Positions 8,118-16,881 are shown, numbered from the stretch's first letter. The stretch is DNA of 64,000 nucleotides from Paenibacillus sp. PL91 (GCF_012935325.2 NZ_JABBYG020000007.1:186001-250000); one strand, 5' to 3'. Program-made: numbers and translations. Notes: generated by a model not told the origin, from the sequence alone.

Positions 8118-9464
8118 ATGGATCCGAAGCTCGCAGAACGGGTAAAACTAACGCAGAATAAGCTGAGAAAGCGGACATTATCCGCGATATTTCAAGAGTT
8201 TGACCAAAAAATTATGAAACTTGAGCGAAGCAAGCGCGAGGAGAAGTATTTGAAAATGTCGGAAACGCCATTTTCGTTTTTTCGCGGCAGCGCTTATTTG
8301 TTTTATTTTGACGTGTCACGGGAATGGTTTCCTTATCATACGCCACTTAGCCGTCCGACCTGGATTCAGGGCGATCTGCACTTTGAGAACTTCGGTGCCT
8401 TCCGCAATGAACGGGGCACGCTCGTCTATGACGTGAACGATTTTGATGAAGGCTACTTGGGCTCGTATTTGTATGATCTGCTGCGCATGTCAGTGAGTAT
8501 TGCGCTTGTCGGCAGGCTCAGGGGCCAGACGTATGACAGCCAGTTCAGCTCGATTGAAGCTTACTTGCAGGCCTATTCCAAGCAAATGCGCCGATTCGCA
8601 AAGGGGAAGGATGACCCCGGCACGTATTCGATAGATATGGAGCAGGCGGAAGGTCCGGTGAAGAAGCTGCTCAAAAAGCTGCAAAAGCGCAAGGATCAGC
8701 ATTTTCTGGAGAAGGTGACTGCGCTCGTTCAGGAGCACCGGCAATTTGCGGCGACCGATGAAATCGTACCGCCTACCGATGAGGAGAGGGCTGCTCTGCT
8801 GGAAGCGTGGCCGGATTATTTGGCTACCGTTGCAGCGGATGATACGGAGGAGCTGCGGCATTTTCAGGTGAAGGATATAGCGGTGAAGCATGGCTCAGGA
8901 ACGGCCTCTATCGGGCTTGACCGGTTCTATGTGCTCATTGAAGCGGGCGAAGGAGCACAGGGCGAGGATGATATCGTCCTAGAGGTGAAGGAGGTACGCG
9001 TTCCGGTGCCTGCTTACTTCATGCCTTATGACGAGACATTTTGGTCCATGTTCGAGCATCAGGGCAAGCGGGTGACGATGACGCAGAAGGCAATGCATCA
9101 CGAAGCGGATCCTTACCTTGGGTGGCTAACAATAGGTGATCGGCAGTTCTATGTGCGGGAGCGATCCCCATATAAGAAGCGGCTTAAGCTTGAATCGCTT
9201 GAAACGGCAGGCGATTTGCTATCGGTCACGGACAGTATGGGGAAATTGACGGCTAAGATGCACGCTCGGGCGGATGCCGACGTGGCTCAGGGAATTCTGG
9301 CTTACCACAGCGAAGTGGAAATCGTGAAGGCGATGGGCAATGATGAGGACGCATTCTGTACTTCTATTGCGAATTGGGCCATATCCTATGCAGGCCAAGC
9401 CGAGCAGGATTACGCATTGTTTACCGATTGGTTAAACGGAAGAAAGAAGCAAACGCAATTATAA
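8118..9464 (+). CDS. DUF2252 family protein
   Basis: This 448-residue cytoplasmic protein belongs to the DUF2252 family. Its motifs resemble aminoglycoside-phosphotransferase and kinase-like active sites: WIQGDLHFENFGAF (about residues 87-100), with the GDLH..N pattern, and VYDVNDFDEG soon after, which could be the metal-binding Asp motif. No member has a firmly established reaction that I can cite, so phosphotransfer is an inference from the motifs. I prefer the ATG at 8118, as GAATGGGGGA lies 7 bases upstream, over the TTG at 8112. It is followed by a strong terminator and probably shares a transcript with the CcdC-like gene. Confidence 0.85.
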   Translation: MDPKLAERVKLTQNKLRKRTLSAIFQEFDQKIMKLERSKREEKYLKMSETPFSFFRGSAYLFYFDVSREWFPYHTPLSRPTWIQGDLHFENFGAFRNERGTLVYDVNDFDEGYLGSYLYDLLRMSVSIALVGRLRGQTYDSQFSSIEAYLQAYSKQMRRFAKGKDDPGTYSIDMEQAEGPVKKLLKKLQKRKDQHFLEKVTALVQEHRQFAATDEIVPPTDEERAALLEAWPDYLATVAADDTEELRHFQVKDIAVKHGSGTASIGLDRFYVLIEAGEGAQGEDDIVLEVKEVRVPVPAYFMPYDETFWSMFEHQGKRVTMTQKAMHHEADPYLGWLTIGDRQFYVRERSPYKKRLKLESLETAGDLLSVTDSMGKLTAKMHARADADVAQGILAYHSEVEIVKAMGNDEDAFCTSIANWAISYAGQAEQDYALFTDWLNGRKKQTQL

Positions 9465-9476
9465 ATAGCCGTATCC

Positions 9477-9530
9477 AAAAAGACTGCTCTCAGAAGGCGA
9501 AACCATTCGCCTCGGGAGCAGTCTTTTTTT
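9477..9530 (+). terminator. Intrinsic terminator
   Basis: Arms AAGACTGCTC and GAGCAGTCTT enclose an inner GGCGAA/TTCGCC pairing and are followed by a run of T residues. It ends the DUF2252 transcript. Confidence 0.9.
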
Positions 9531-9614
9531 ACTTTTCAAAGGGAAAGCTATTTTTTAAAATATACTCGGTAGAAAATCCCCGGTAAGGTGCGAAAATTAA
9601 CATCATAGATTCGT

Positions 9615-9644
9615 TTGACAAGCGGTATATCATTATGGTATTCT
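9615..9644 (+). promoter_or_regulatory. Sigma-A promoter of the peroxidase gene
   Basis: A perfect TTGACA (9615-9620) is followed after 18 bases by TATTCT (9639-9644). Transcription would start near 9651, at the edge of the OhrR-like palindrome, which fits repression by steric block. Confidence 0.6.
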
Positions 9645-9652
9645 TTTCTAGT

Positions 9653-9676
9653 AATTAAGTTGTATACAATTTAATT
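9653..9676 (+). promoter_or_regulatory. OhrR/MarR-type operator
   Basis: A 24-base inverted repeat is centred on TTGTATACAA. The left arm AATTAAGTTGTA and right arm TACAATTTAATT match as a palindrome except at one position. As I recall it, the Bacillus OhrR operator is built from the same TACAATT..AATTGTA elements around a TGTATACA core. It covers the predicted transcription start of the downstream thiol peroxidase, so peroxide-responsive control by an OhrR-like MarR regulator is likely. No ohrR gene is in the window. Confidence 0.7.
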
Positions 9677-9714
9677 TACTCAAATAGAAGCAGGTCAACA
9701 GGAGGCATTCAACC

Positions 9715-10260
9715 ATGAGCATTTATTCGTACGAGCTAGAGTCCATTAAAGGTGAACAAATAAGCATGGAGCAATATAAGGGCAAGGTGTTGATTGTTGT
9801 CAACACAGCTAGCAAATGTGGCTTTACGCCACAATATACCGATTTGCAAAAATTGTATGACCAGTATAAAGATCAGGGACTCGAAATTCTTGGCTTTCCC
9901 AGCAACCAATTCGGCGAGCAGGAGCCTGGTGCAAATTCTGATGTGCAAAGCTTTTGCCAGTTGAACTATGGGGTATCTTTCCCACTTTTCGCCAAAACCG
10001 ATGTAAGGGACGAAACGGCTCATCCGCTATTTAAGCATTTGACGGAAGCAGCGCCTTTCAATGGCTTTGAAGTAAGCGACCCTAGCGGCAAAATGCTAAA
10101 TGCCTTTCTTCAGGAAAAGCTTCCTCATTACCTTGAGGGCAATTCAGTCAAATGGAACTTTACGAAGTTTCTGATTGATCGCGAAGGAAATGTCGTCAAA
10201 CGGTTCGAATCGACCGACGAGCCCCTCGATATGAAGGCCGATATCGAGCAGTTACTATAG
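9715..10260 (+). CDS. gpx: Thiol peroxidase of the glutathione peroxidase family
   Basis: This 181-residue cytoplasmic enzyme reduces hydroperoxides. The peroxidatic Cys35 lies in NTASKCGFT, the catalytic Gln65 in GFPSNQFGEQEPG, and the Trp/Asn pair in VKWNFTKFLIDR. Cys81 (SFCQLNYG) sits where non-selenium, thioredoxin-dependent members keep their resolving cysteine, so thioredoxin rather than glutathione is the likely reductant. AGGAGG precedes the ATG at good distance. It is preceded by a TTGACA promoter overlapped by an OhrR-like operator, so induction by organic peroxides is expected. It appears monocistronic. It is comparable to BsaA of B. subtilis. Confidence 0.94.
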   Translation: MSIYSYELESIKGEQISMEQYKGKVLIVVNTASKCGFTPQYTDLQKLYDQYKDQGLEILGFPSNQFGEQEPGANSDVQSFCQLNYGVSFPLFAKTDVRDETAHPLFKHLTEAAPFNGFEVSDPSGKMLNAFLQEKLPHYLEGNSVKWNFTKFLIDREGNVVKRFESTDEPLDMKADIEQLL

Positions 10261-11566
10261 TGCTCCCTCACTAAAAAATGAAATACATGCGGCTTCCCGG
10301 CGAAAAAAAGCCCAGTTAATGGCTATTTTAGTCGTTTTAGAGCGAGAAGTGACGCAAGTTGGCGATTTCTTGTGCAGCGAAGACGGATAAGCTCCTGCGG
10401 AACACGAGCCATACGAATAAAAGAGGTGATCCCCGCTGTATATGGTCAATGGAAGTGAAGCGTCGTCGCTCGGAAGGGGAGCGCATTACAAAATGATGCA
10501 GATGCAGCCGTTTTGGAGGCGGTAGAGCTGGATGGCAGCTATTTTTCTGCGCGAAATGGAATGCAGGTAACAAATTGCTGTATCTTGAGGGCATATCTAG
10601 TGGTAAGAACTACGATAGTCTCCCAGACTGCTTGGACTGGCAAAAGATATGTAATGTGTAACCATCTCTCGTTCTCGCCTTTGCTGACTCCTTTTCCACA
10701 GGTAGAATACACCACCAAAATGGTGCTTAGTTACTCTCTGCTCATCAGTTTCGGTGATAGGCTGGTGTGCTGTTTGGTCACACAATAAGTGCGCCATCGC
10801 ATCTGCATTATTCGAAATTGCGTTAATTATTGGATGTACTGCTATGTATCATGGTAGGTTGAAAATAGATAGAAACAGGGAATATGTTTCTATCTATTTT
10901 TTTATGCCTTGGAGACTGATCGGAATGCCGATATGAACGCTGAAGTGATGATTCTTATAAGTTGTATTTGTGCAATAAAATTAAATGATCCATAATGGTT
11001 AATGTTGTTTAATCCCTTTATTATTAATAATTGATTGTGATTTTAATGAGGAGTGTTAGTTCGAATAATAAGGTTATTATATGCAAAAATAATAAAGATG
11101 CACTCTCGTTTTAGGTGAACGCTTCATTGAAAAAGTCAGAAAGGAATTGGCAATGACACAGGGTGTGAAATATGCTGGTCAAAATCCCATCGAGTTATGC
11201 CGCCCACCACGTAATATTCGTGGCATCGCTCTCTGCATGCAGAGCTATTTGCAGCATTTAGAAAATCGCTATTTATTTCAAAGCAAGTGAGATTATCGCT
11301 GACGGTGTCTGTGCAGAGACGGGGCATTCGGATATAATGTACTTTTAATATTGATCACAATGTTTCCTTAACAGCTGTTTTTGAAAGGGGTGGGGAGGTT
11401 TTTCCAGACCATCGTTTTCCCTCTCGTCCTGTGATCATGTATTCGCTTATATGAAGTCAGTGCAAGGCCGACCAGTACGAAATGCAGATATATTTTTCGG
11501 AAATGGTCATACTACCCATCAGCACCTTAGAGAGATTTTGCATAGAAATTTGGGAGGAATTATGTA
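10261..11566. other. Gene-poor region, about 1.3 kb, no convincing gene
   Basis: No open frame here has a good ribosome site together with a recognisable product. Short open stretches exist, for example 10513-10788 (+), 10754-10936 (+) and 11136-11327 (-), but their translations look random and none starts after a convincing AGGAGG. The region contains a very strong intrinsic terminator at 10862-10903 with nothing recognisable in front of it, and an AT-rich block from about 10960 to 11110. Two adjoining fragments around 11119-11345 (+), in different frames, could be remains of a decayed gene (RFIEKVRKELAMTQGV and KASEIIADGVCAETGHSD), but I could not assign a family. Confidence 0.5.
10862..10903 (+). 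terminator. Strong orphan intrinsic terminator
   Basis: A perfect 16-bp stem (AAAATAGATAGAAACA pairing with TGTTTCTATCTATTTT) with a 7-base loop is followed by a T run. The A-rich left flank makes it work in both directions. No gene upstream clearly needs it, so it may terminate an unrecognised small transcript or be the relic of a lost gene. Confidence 0.85.
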
Positions 11567-12931
11567 ATGAAGGATCAATTTCAGTCAGGGCCCTTGCATG
11601 GCAAGGTGAATAATAAAGAGGAGAGGTTCTCGTCGTCGGGATTTATTTTGGCGGCGATCGGAAGTGCGGTTGGTCTAGGGAATATGTGGAAGTTTCCTTA
11701 TATAACAGGCCAATACGGGGGCGCGGCCTTTTTCATGTTATTCGTAATATGTTTGCTTCTTGTAGGTTTGCCCGTATTGCTCGCTGAGCTGACAGTAGGA
11801 CGAGGCGGCCGAGGAAATGCATCGACTTCGCTCATTCGGCTAAGCGGACGGAAGCTATGGGGCGGCTTTGGATTTATTACGATTTTAGGTGCGTTTGTCA
11901 TATTATCCTTCTATGCGGTGGTTGCCGGTTGGACCTTGCATTATGCGATGCTGTCCTTCACGGGGAAGCTGTTCGAGCATAAGGATTACGCGCTGCTCTT
12001 CAGCAATTTCAACGCAAGCTGGATGCCTGTGTTTTGGCAATTTATCGTCATGCTGCTGACGGGCTTCGTCATTATCCGGGGTGTGTCAGCTGGTATCGAG
12101 AAATTCAATAAGATTCTTATTCCGGGGCTCGTTATTTTGCTCCTTGTGCTTTGCGTGCGCGCTTTGTCGTTAGAGGGAGCAGGGGAGGGCGTAGCCTTCT
12201 TCCTAAAGCCGGACTTCAGCAAGCTCTCGGCGGAGTCAGCGCTCGTTGCGCTTGGACATGCTTTCTTCTCGTTATCGCTCGGCATGGGGGCTATTATGAC
12301 TTACGGCGCTTATGTTGATAAGCGGCAGTCGCTAGGACTTGCCACGCTAGCCATAGGTATCGGGGATTTGGCTTATGCTTTTCTTGCCGGTTTGATCATA
12401 TTTCCTACGACGTTCGTATACGGACTAGAGGCATCGCAAGGGCCGGGTCTCGTGTTCGTTGCGCTGCCGGCTGCATTCTCAGCGATGCCGCTGGGAGCCA
12501 TTTTTGGTGGACTGTTCTTCGTGCTGCTAGCCTTCGCGGCGCTGACTTCCATGATCTCGCTGCTTGAAGTGCCAGTGGCCTTCGTCCGCGAGGCGTTCGG
12601 CTGGAGCCGTAAATTCTCAGTCGTGCTGCTGACGCTGCTTTGCTTCTTGGTCGGACTGCCATCTGCTTTATCCTTAGGGGATAAAGCGCCGTGGCTGACG
12701 TTTGGCGGCAAGTCTTTCTTTGATTGGATGGACTTCGTCTGCTCCAATATCGTGCTTCCGCTCGGCGGGTTAGTGGTCACCCTATTCGTAGGCTATGCGT
12801 GGAAGGGAGCTGCGGAGGAAGCAGGCTTGTCCACATGGTGGCTGAGGCTGTGGATGTTCATGCTGCGCTACGTAGCGCCGATTCTAGTGCTGCTCGTCTT
12901 TCTGTACTCGTCAGGTATCTTAACGTTTTAA
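11567..12931 (+). CDS. Sodium-dependent transporter, NSS/SNF family
   Basis: This is a 454-residue sodium symporter of the neurotransmitter:sodium symporter family, probably importing an amino acid or related amine. The first helix carries the diagnostic substrate/ion site GSAVGLGNMWKFPYI (about residues 33-47). Around eleven to twelve hydrophobic helices follow, including GHAFFSLSLGMGAIMTYGAY (helix 6/7 region of bacterial members). GGGAGG lies about 10 bases before the ATG. It is monocistronic, with a terminator after it and gene-poor DNA before it. The substrate cannot be read from sequence. Confidence 0.93.
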   Translation: MKDQFQSGPLHGKVNNKEERFSSSGFILAAIGSAVGLGNMWKFPYITGQYGGAAFFMLFVICLLLVGLPVLLAELTVGRGGRGNASTSLIRLSGRKLWGGFGFITILGAFVILSFYAVVAGWTLHYAMLSFTGKLFEHKDYALLFSNFNASWMPVFWQFIVMLLTGFVIIRGVSAGIEKFNKILIPGLVILLLVLCVRALSLEGAGEGVAFFLKPDFSKLSAESALVALGHAFFSLSLGMGAIMTYGAYVDKRQSLGLATLAIGIGDLAYAFLAGLIIFPTTFVYGLEASQGPGLVFVALPAAFSAMPLGAIFGGLFFVLLAFAALTSMISLLEVPVAFVREAFGWSRKFSVVLLTLLCFLVGLPSALSLGDKAPWLTFGGKSFFDWMDFVCSNIVLPLGGLVVTLFVGYAWKGAAEEAGLSTWWLRLWMFMLRYVAPILVLLVFLYSSGILTF

Positions 12932-12985
12932 AACGGGATGGACTATAGGAGCCAACAGCGTGCTGCTATAATTGAAAGGTTAAAC

Positions 12986-13016
12986 AGCCCGCCTCTAATA
13001 GAGGATGGGCTTTTTT
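12986..13016 (+). terminator. Intrinsic terminator
   Basis: AGCCCGCCTCT pairs with AGAGGATGGGCT around a 3-base loop and is followed by TTTTTT. It ends the NSS transporter transcript. Confidence 0.88.
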
Positions 13017-13120
13017 GCTTTCTGCGAAAATGACGCCAACATGCAAGGAGTATTATAATTTCACGGAAATTTGTGTATTATAAGAGGATAAATATTTTCC
13101 GTGGGAAAGGTTGGTCGCAG

Positions 13121-14794
13121 ATGGAGAATGCAGTAGAGAACAAGTCATCATCCTCGAATTTCATAAAAAACATCGTAGTCGAAGATTTGAAGAGCGGCCA
13201 TGTGCAGGAAATTGTCACTCGTTTTCCGCCGGAGCCGAACGGCTATTTGCATATTGGACATGCCAAGTCGATTTGTCTGAACTTTGAGCTCGCCGATGAG
13301 TTCAAGGGCAAGACCAATCTGCGTTTCGACGATACGAATCCGCTCAAAGAGGATACGGAGTACGTGGAATCCATTCAAGAGGATGTCCGCTGGCTTGGCT
13401 TTGAATGGGATGAGCTTCGTTTTGCGTCGGATTATTTTGAAGAGCTTTATAACCGTGCCGTGCTGCTTATTAAGAAGGGCAAAGCTTATGTATGCGATCT
13501 GAATGCAGAGCAAATGCGAGAATATCGCGGCACATTGACCGAGCCAGGCAAGGAGAGCCCTTATCGGAGCCGCTCCGTGGAGGAGAACCTCGACTTGTTC
13601 TCGCGCATGCGCGCGGGCGAGTTCAAGGACGGCGAGCGGGTGCTGCGCGCCAAGATCGACATGGCTTCGCCGAATATCACTTTGCGCGACCCCGTTCTGT
13701 ACCGAATTGCGCATACGCATCATCACCGCACCGGGGATGCTTGGTGCATCTATCCGATGTATGACTACGCTCACCCGCTAAGTGATGCCATTGAAGGCGT
13801 AACGCATTCGATCTGTACGCTTGAGTTCGAGGATCACCGTCCGTTATATGACTGGACGATCGCGGAATGCGAGATGGAGGCTACTCCTCGCCAATATGAA
13901 TTTGCCCGCCTGAACGTGACGAATACCGTTATGAGCAAGCGCAAGCTGAAGCAATTGGTAGACGAGGCAGTCGTAGACGGCTGGGATGATCCGCGCATGC
14001 CGACGATCAGCGGCTTGCGCCGCAAAGGCTATACGCCCGAAGCGATGCGCGCATTTTGTCGCGAGATCGGCGTGTCGAAGAGCAATAGCCTTGTGGACGA
14101 GCGCAATCTGGAGCATTTTATAAGAGAAGATTTGAAGCTGAAGGCACTTCGCACGATGGCTGTATTGCGACCTCTAAAGGTCGTCATTACGAACTATCCA
14201 GAAGGGCAAAGCGAACTGCTGGAAGCAGAAAACAACGCCGAAAACGAAGAGATGGGAACGCGTCAAATTCCGTTTTCCCGTGAGATCTACATTGAACAGG
14301 ATGATTTTATGGAAAATCCTCCGAACAAATATTTCCGTCTTTTTCCCGGCAATGAAGTGCGCCTCAAGCATGCGTATTTTATCACCTGCCAAGAAGCGAT
14401 CAAGGATGCGGACGGCAACGTAATTGAGCTGCACTGCACCTATGATCCGAAGACGAAGAGCGGCTCCGGCTTTAATGAGCGCAAGGTTAAAGGCACGATT
14501 CACTGGGTAGAAGCGTCTTCCGCTGTACCTGCGGATTTCCGGTTGTTCGAGCCGCTTATTACGAGCGAGGCAGAAGAGGAAGGCAAGCCGTTCCTTGAAT
14601 GCATCAATCCGAATTCGCTCGAGGTGCTGACTGGCTTCGTTGAGCCAAACATGAAGGATGCGGCAGGCGGCGATAAGTTCCAGTTTTTCCGCCATGGCTA
14701 CTTTAATGTGGATCCGAAGGATACGACGGCAGAGAAGCTGGCTTTCAATCGAATCGTTTCGCTGAAAAGCTCATTCGATCCGTCCAAAGCATAA
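13121..14794 (+). CDS. glnS: Glutaminyl-tRNA synthetase
   Basis: This enzyme charges tRNA-Gln with glutamine directly. The class I HIGH motif is in RFPPEPNGYLHIGHAKS (about residues 32-48), and the KMSKS-equivalent is VMSKRKLK. The C-terminal anticodon-binding beta-barrels are complete to the end (FFRHGYFNVDPKD...). The length of 557 residues matches E. coli GlnS, with no YqeY fusion. I chose the ATG at 13121, after GGGAAAGG; an in-frame start at 13073 lacks a site. Most Firmicutes use GltX plus GatCAB instead, so a GlnRS here points to ancient lateral gain, known in Paenibacillus. No T-box leader was seen in the short upstream region. Confidence 0.95.
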   Translation: MENAVENKSSSSNFIKNIVVEDLKSGHVQEIVTRFPPEPNGYLHIGHAKSICLNFELADEFKGKTNLRFDDTNPLKEDTEYVESIQEDVRWLGFEWDELRFASDYFEELYNRAVLLIKKGKAYVCDLNAEQMREYRGTLTEPGKESPYRSRSVEENLDLFSRMRAGEFKDGERVLRAKIDMASPNITLRDPVLYRIAHTHHHRTGDAWCIYPMYDYAHPLSDAIEGVTHSICTLEFEDHRPLYDWTIAECEMEATPRQYEFARLNVTNTVMSKRKLKQLVDEAVVDGWDDPRMPTISGLRRKGYTPEAMRAFCREIGVSKSNSLVDERNLEHFIREDLKLKALRTMAVLRPLKVVITNYPEGQSELLEAENNAENEEMGTRQIPFSREIYIEQDDFMENPPNKYFRLFPGNEVRLKHAYFITCQEAIKDADGNVIELHCTYDPKTKSGSGFNERKVKGTIHWVEASSAVPADFRLFEPLITSEAEEEGKPFLECINPNSLEVLTGFVEPNMKDAAGGDKFQFFRHGYFNVDPKDTTAEKLAFNRIVSLKSSFDPSKA

Positions 14795-14810
14795 GTAAGC
14801 GAAGCGCAGA

Positions 14811-14846
14811 AGCCTGCTGAGATTACTACACTCGGCAGGCTTTCTT
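14811..14846 (+). terminator. Intrinsic terminator
   Basis: AGCCTGCTGAG pairs with CTCGGCAGGCT and is followed by TTCTTTCT. It ends the glnS transcript. Confidence 0.85.
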
Positions 14847-14866
14847 TCTATTTAAAGGGGGGTGGA

Positions 14867-15466
14867 ATGGGAATGGGAAAGCATCCTATTCATAGCTTGC
14901 TGCTGGCTGGCGGACTTAGCTCTAGAATGGGGACGGACAAAGCGCTGCTGCTCATTGAGGGCAAGCCGCTGCTGTGCCTTCTAGTAGAACAACTTCGCGC
15001 ACTGACAGAGCATGTGATCCTGTCGGTCGGATCATCGGAGCGAGAAGCGATTTATCGCGGTATTCTCGGCGATATGGGAGAGTCTGTGAGCTTTGCCTTG
15101 GATCGTTATCCAGGCTGTGGTCCGTTGTCCGGTCTTCATGCTGGCTTATCTGCTGTTACTGAAGGTTATGTATTCGTAATGGCCTGCGATATGCCGCAGC
15201 TGTCCGAGGAATTGCTCACGCAGCTCATGGGTCATCTGGAGAGCGGCGCGGACGTCATTCACGCCTCCGGCCAGCCGTTTCATGCGCTTTATCATACAAG
15301 AGCGGTCCCTCAAATAGCGATGGCGCTCGATGAGCAGGATTTCCGTGTCATGCGGCTGCTTGGGAGGCTGCAGACCGTCGTCGTTAGTCCGCTTGCGATC
15401 GGCGGCAAAGCTATTTTCACAAACCTCAACACGCCAGATGATTACTCTAAATATGCGGGTAATTAA
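14867..15466 (+). CDS. mobA: Molybdenum cofactor guanylyltransferase
   Basis: MobA attaches GMP to molybdopterin to make the guanine dinucleotide form of the cofactor. The nucleotide-binding signature LLLAGGLSSRMGTDKALL lies near residues 11-28, and the metal-site region is VFVMACDMPQLSEELL. The length of 199 residues is normal. AAAGGGGGG precedes both ATG 14867 and ATG 14873; the latter has the better spacing, so the true N-terminus may be two residues shorter. No other molybdenum cofactor gene is nearby. A related nucleotidyltransferase function is possible but less likely. Confidence 0.88.
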   Translation: MGMGKHPIHSLLLAGGLSSRMGTDKALLLIEGKPLLCLLVEQLRALTEHVILSVGSSEREAIYRGILGDMGESVSFALDRYPGCGPLSGLHAGLSAVTEGYVFVMACDMPQLSEELLTQLMGHLESGADVIHASGQPFHALYHTRAVPQIAMALDEQDFRVMRLLGRLQTVVVSPLAIGGKAIFTNLNTPDDYSKYAGN

Positions 15467-15498
15467 AGGGTGGGTAGCTTCGTTATTCATTCACAAGG

Positions 15499-15536
15499 CC
15501 TGCCGAGCATTTTGCTTGGCGGGCTATTTTTTTGGA
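15499..15536 (+). terminator. Intrinsic terminator
   Basis: GCCTGCCGAGC pairs with GCTTGGCGGGC (with a G-T pair) and is followed by a T-rich tract. It lies just after mobA. Confidence 0.82.
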
Positions 15537-15664
15537 TGCTCAAACAATCGGCGGTGTGATATAATTTGTCAAAGTTAAGAGAGCCTTTGGCCTTCATAAA
15601 TCATTAATAAATAAGCAGTAGGGAACCCCGCAAGCGACACATAGGAAAGTAAGAGGTGGCGAGT

Positions 15665-16168
15665 ATGTCTCAGCAGCAATATGAAATTATCGACGCTCAG
15701 CTAAGCGATCTGGAGCACATTGTCGACATTTATAACTCAACGATTGCAAGCCGAATGGTTACAGCGGACTTGGAGCCGGCGACTGTAGATAGCAAAAGAG
15801 CGTGGTTCGATGAGCATTCTGCCGATTTTCGTCCATTATGGGTACTGCGAATTGAAGGGGAAATTGCGGCATGGTTTAGCTTTCAATCCTTTTACGGCAG
15901 ACCTGCCTACAATGCCACGGCAGAAATCAGCATTTATATAGCGGAGCAATACCGATCCCGCGGACTTGGCTCGGTGCTGATTCAGAAGGCAATCGAGGAG
16001 TGCCCGCGGCTTGGGCTGCATACGCTGCTTGGCTTCGTATTCGGACACAATGAGCCAAGTCTGGCGCTGCTTCGCAAGTTTGGATTCGAGGTTTGGGGGC
16101 ATCTGCCTAAGGTTGCGGTGCTCGATGGCGTAGAGAGAGATCTTGTGATCTCGGGGAGACGCGTATGA
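15665..16168 (+). CDS. GNAT acetyltransferase, phosphinothricin acetyltransferase-like
   Basis: This 167-residue enzyme belongs to the GNAT superfamily and should acetylate an amine with acetyl-CoA. The pyrophosphate-binding loop is YRSRGLGSVLIQKAI (Q/RxxGxG/A pattern) near residues 98-112, and the C-terminal NEPSLALLRKFGFEVWG motif is typical of the PAT/bar-like subgroup (YncA and others). Subgroup membership does not by itself prove herbicide resistance. AAGAGGTG lies 7 bases before the ATG at 15665; the in-frame GTG at 15656 overlaps that site and is rejected. The stop codon overlaps the next start (ATGA), so it is coupled to the phosphoesterase. Confidence 0.88.
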   Translation: MSQQQYEIIDAQLSDLEHIVDIYNSTIASRMVTADLEPATVDSKRAWFDEHSADFRPLWVLRIEGEIAAWFSFQSFYGRPAYNATAEISIYIAEQYRSRGLGSVLIQKAIEECPRLGLHTLLGFVFGHNEPSLALLRKFGFEVWGHLPKVAVLDGVERDLVISGRRV

Positions 16169-16878
16169 AGCGAACGTTAGTCATTAGTGATATCCATGGC
16201 TGCTATGCGCCTTTTAATGATCTGCTTGAGAAAATGAACTATTGTCCAGGCGAGGATCAGCTCATGCTGCTCGGCGATTTCGTTGATCGCGGTCCAAGGA
16301 GCAAGGATGTGGTTGAGCAGGTCATAGGCCTCGTTCAGAAGGACGGCGCGATTGCTATCCAGGGCAACCATGACGAGAGGCTTGTCGACGTTATGCTGGA
16401 GCGAAACGAGCATGCGCTGCTGAAATTTTCCAGCCATGGCGGCAGGCAGACGGCTGAGAGCTATGCCGGCACCAAGCAAGGCTCGATTGAGCATGTCATC
16501 GAGTGTGCGAAGGAGGCTGTTCAGGAGCGTTATTCGCATCACATGACCTTTCTTGATAACCTTCCCTATTACCATGAGGACGAGCATTTTATTTATGTGC
16601 ACGCCGGTCTTAATCCCAATTATTTGAATTGGAAGGAACAGCCTCCGCGAGATTTTCTCTACATTAAACAGCCTTTTCTGTCTAGACCTACCAATGTGAG
16701 CAAAACGGTTATTTTCGGCCATACGAAAACAATCGATATTCACAACAAGCCCGATGTTTGGTTCGGTCCCGGCAAAATCGGCGTTGACGGCGGTTGTGCA
16801 ACAGGGCATCAGCTTAATGGCCTAGCGATTACAGGAGCAAATGAATTTAAGGTTTATTCAGCGCCGTGGAGGCTGTAA
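16165..16878 (+). CDS. Metallophosphoesterase, PrpE/ApaH-like
   Basis: This is a 237-residue calcineurin-like phosphoesterase. All core metal motifs are present: ISDIHGC near the N-terminus, LLGDFVDRGP, and QGNHDERL; later histidines lie in YVHAGLNPN and FGHTKT. This pattern fits the serine/threonine phosphatase and diadenosine-tetraphosphatase group. The start overlaps the stop of the acetyltransferase by four bases, and a VanZ-family gene follows three bases later, so these three genes form one operon. Protein phosphatase and Ap4A hydrolase activity cannot be separated from sequence alone. Confidence 0.88.
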   Translation: MKRTLVISDIHGCYAPFNDLLEKMNYCPGEDQLMLLGDFVDRGPRSKDVVEQVIGLVQKDGAIAIQGNHDERLVDVMLERNEHALLKFSSHGGRQTAESYAGTKQGSIEHVIECAKEAVQERYSHHMTFLDNLPYYHEDEHFIYVHAGLNPNYLNWKEQPPRDFLYIKQPFLSRPTNVSKTVIFGHTKTIDIHNKPDVWFGPGKIGVDGGCATGHQLNGLAITGANEFKVYSAPWRL

Positions 16879-16881
16879 ACG

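Noticed and set aside
10513..10788. Open frame of 91 codons on the plus strand in the gene-poor region
   Set aside because: No convincing ribosome site, composition looks random, and no family is recognisable.
11136..11327. Open frame of 63 codons on the minus strand
   Set aside because: No ribosome site and no recognisable features; a chance frame is likely.
12932..13120. T-box leader for glnS
   Set aside because: The space is under 190 bases, contains the previous gene's terminator, and no T-box sequence or specifier loop was found.
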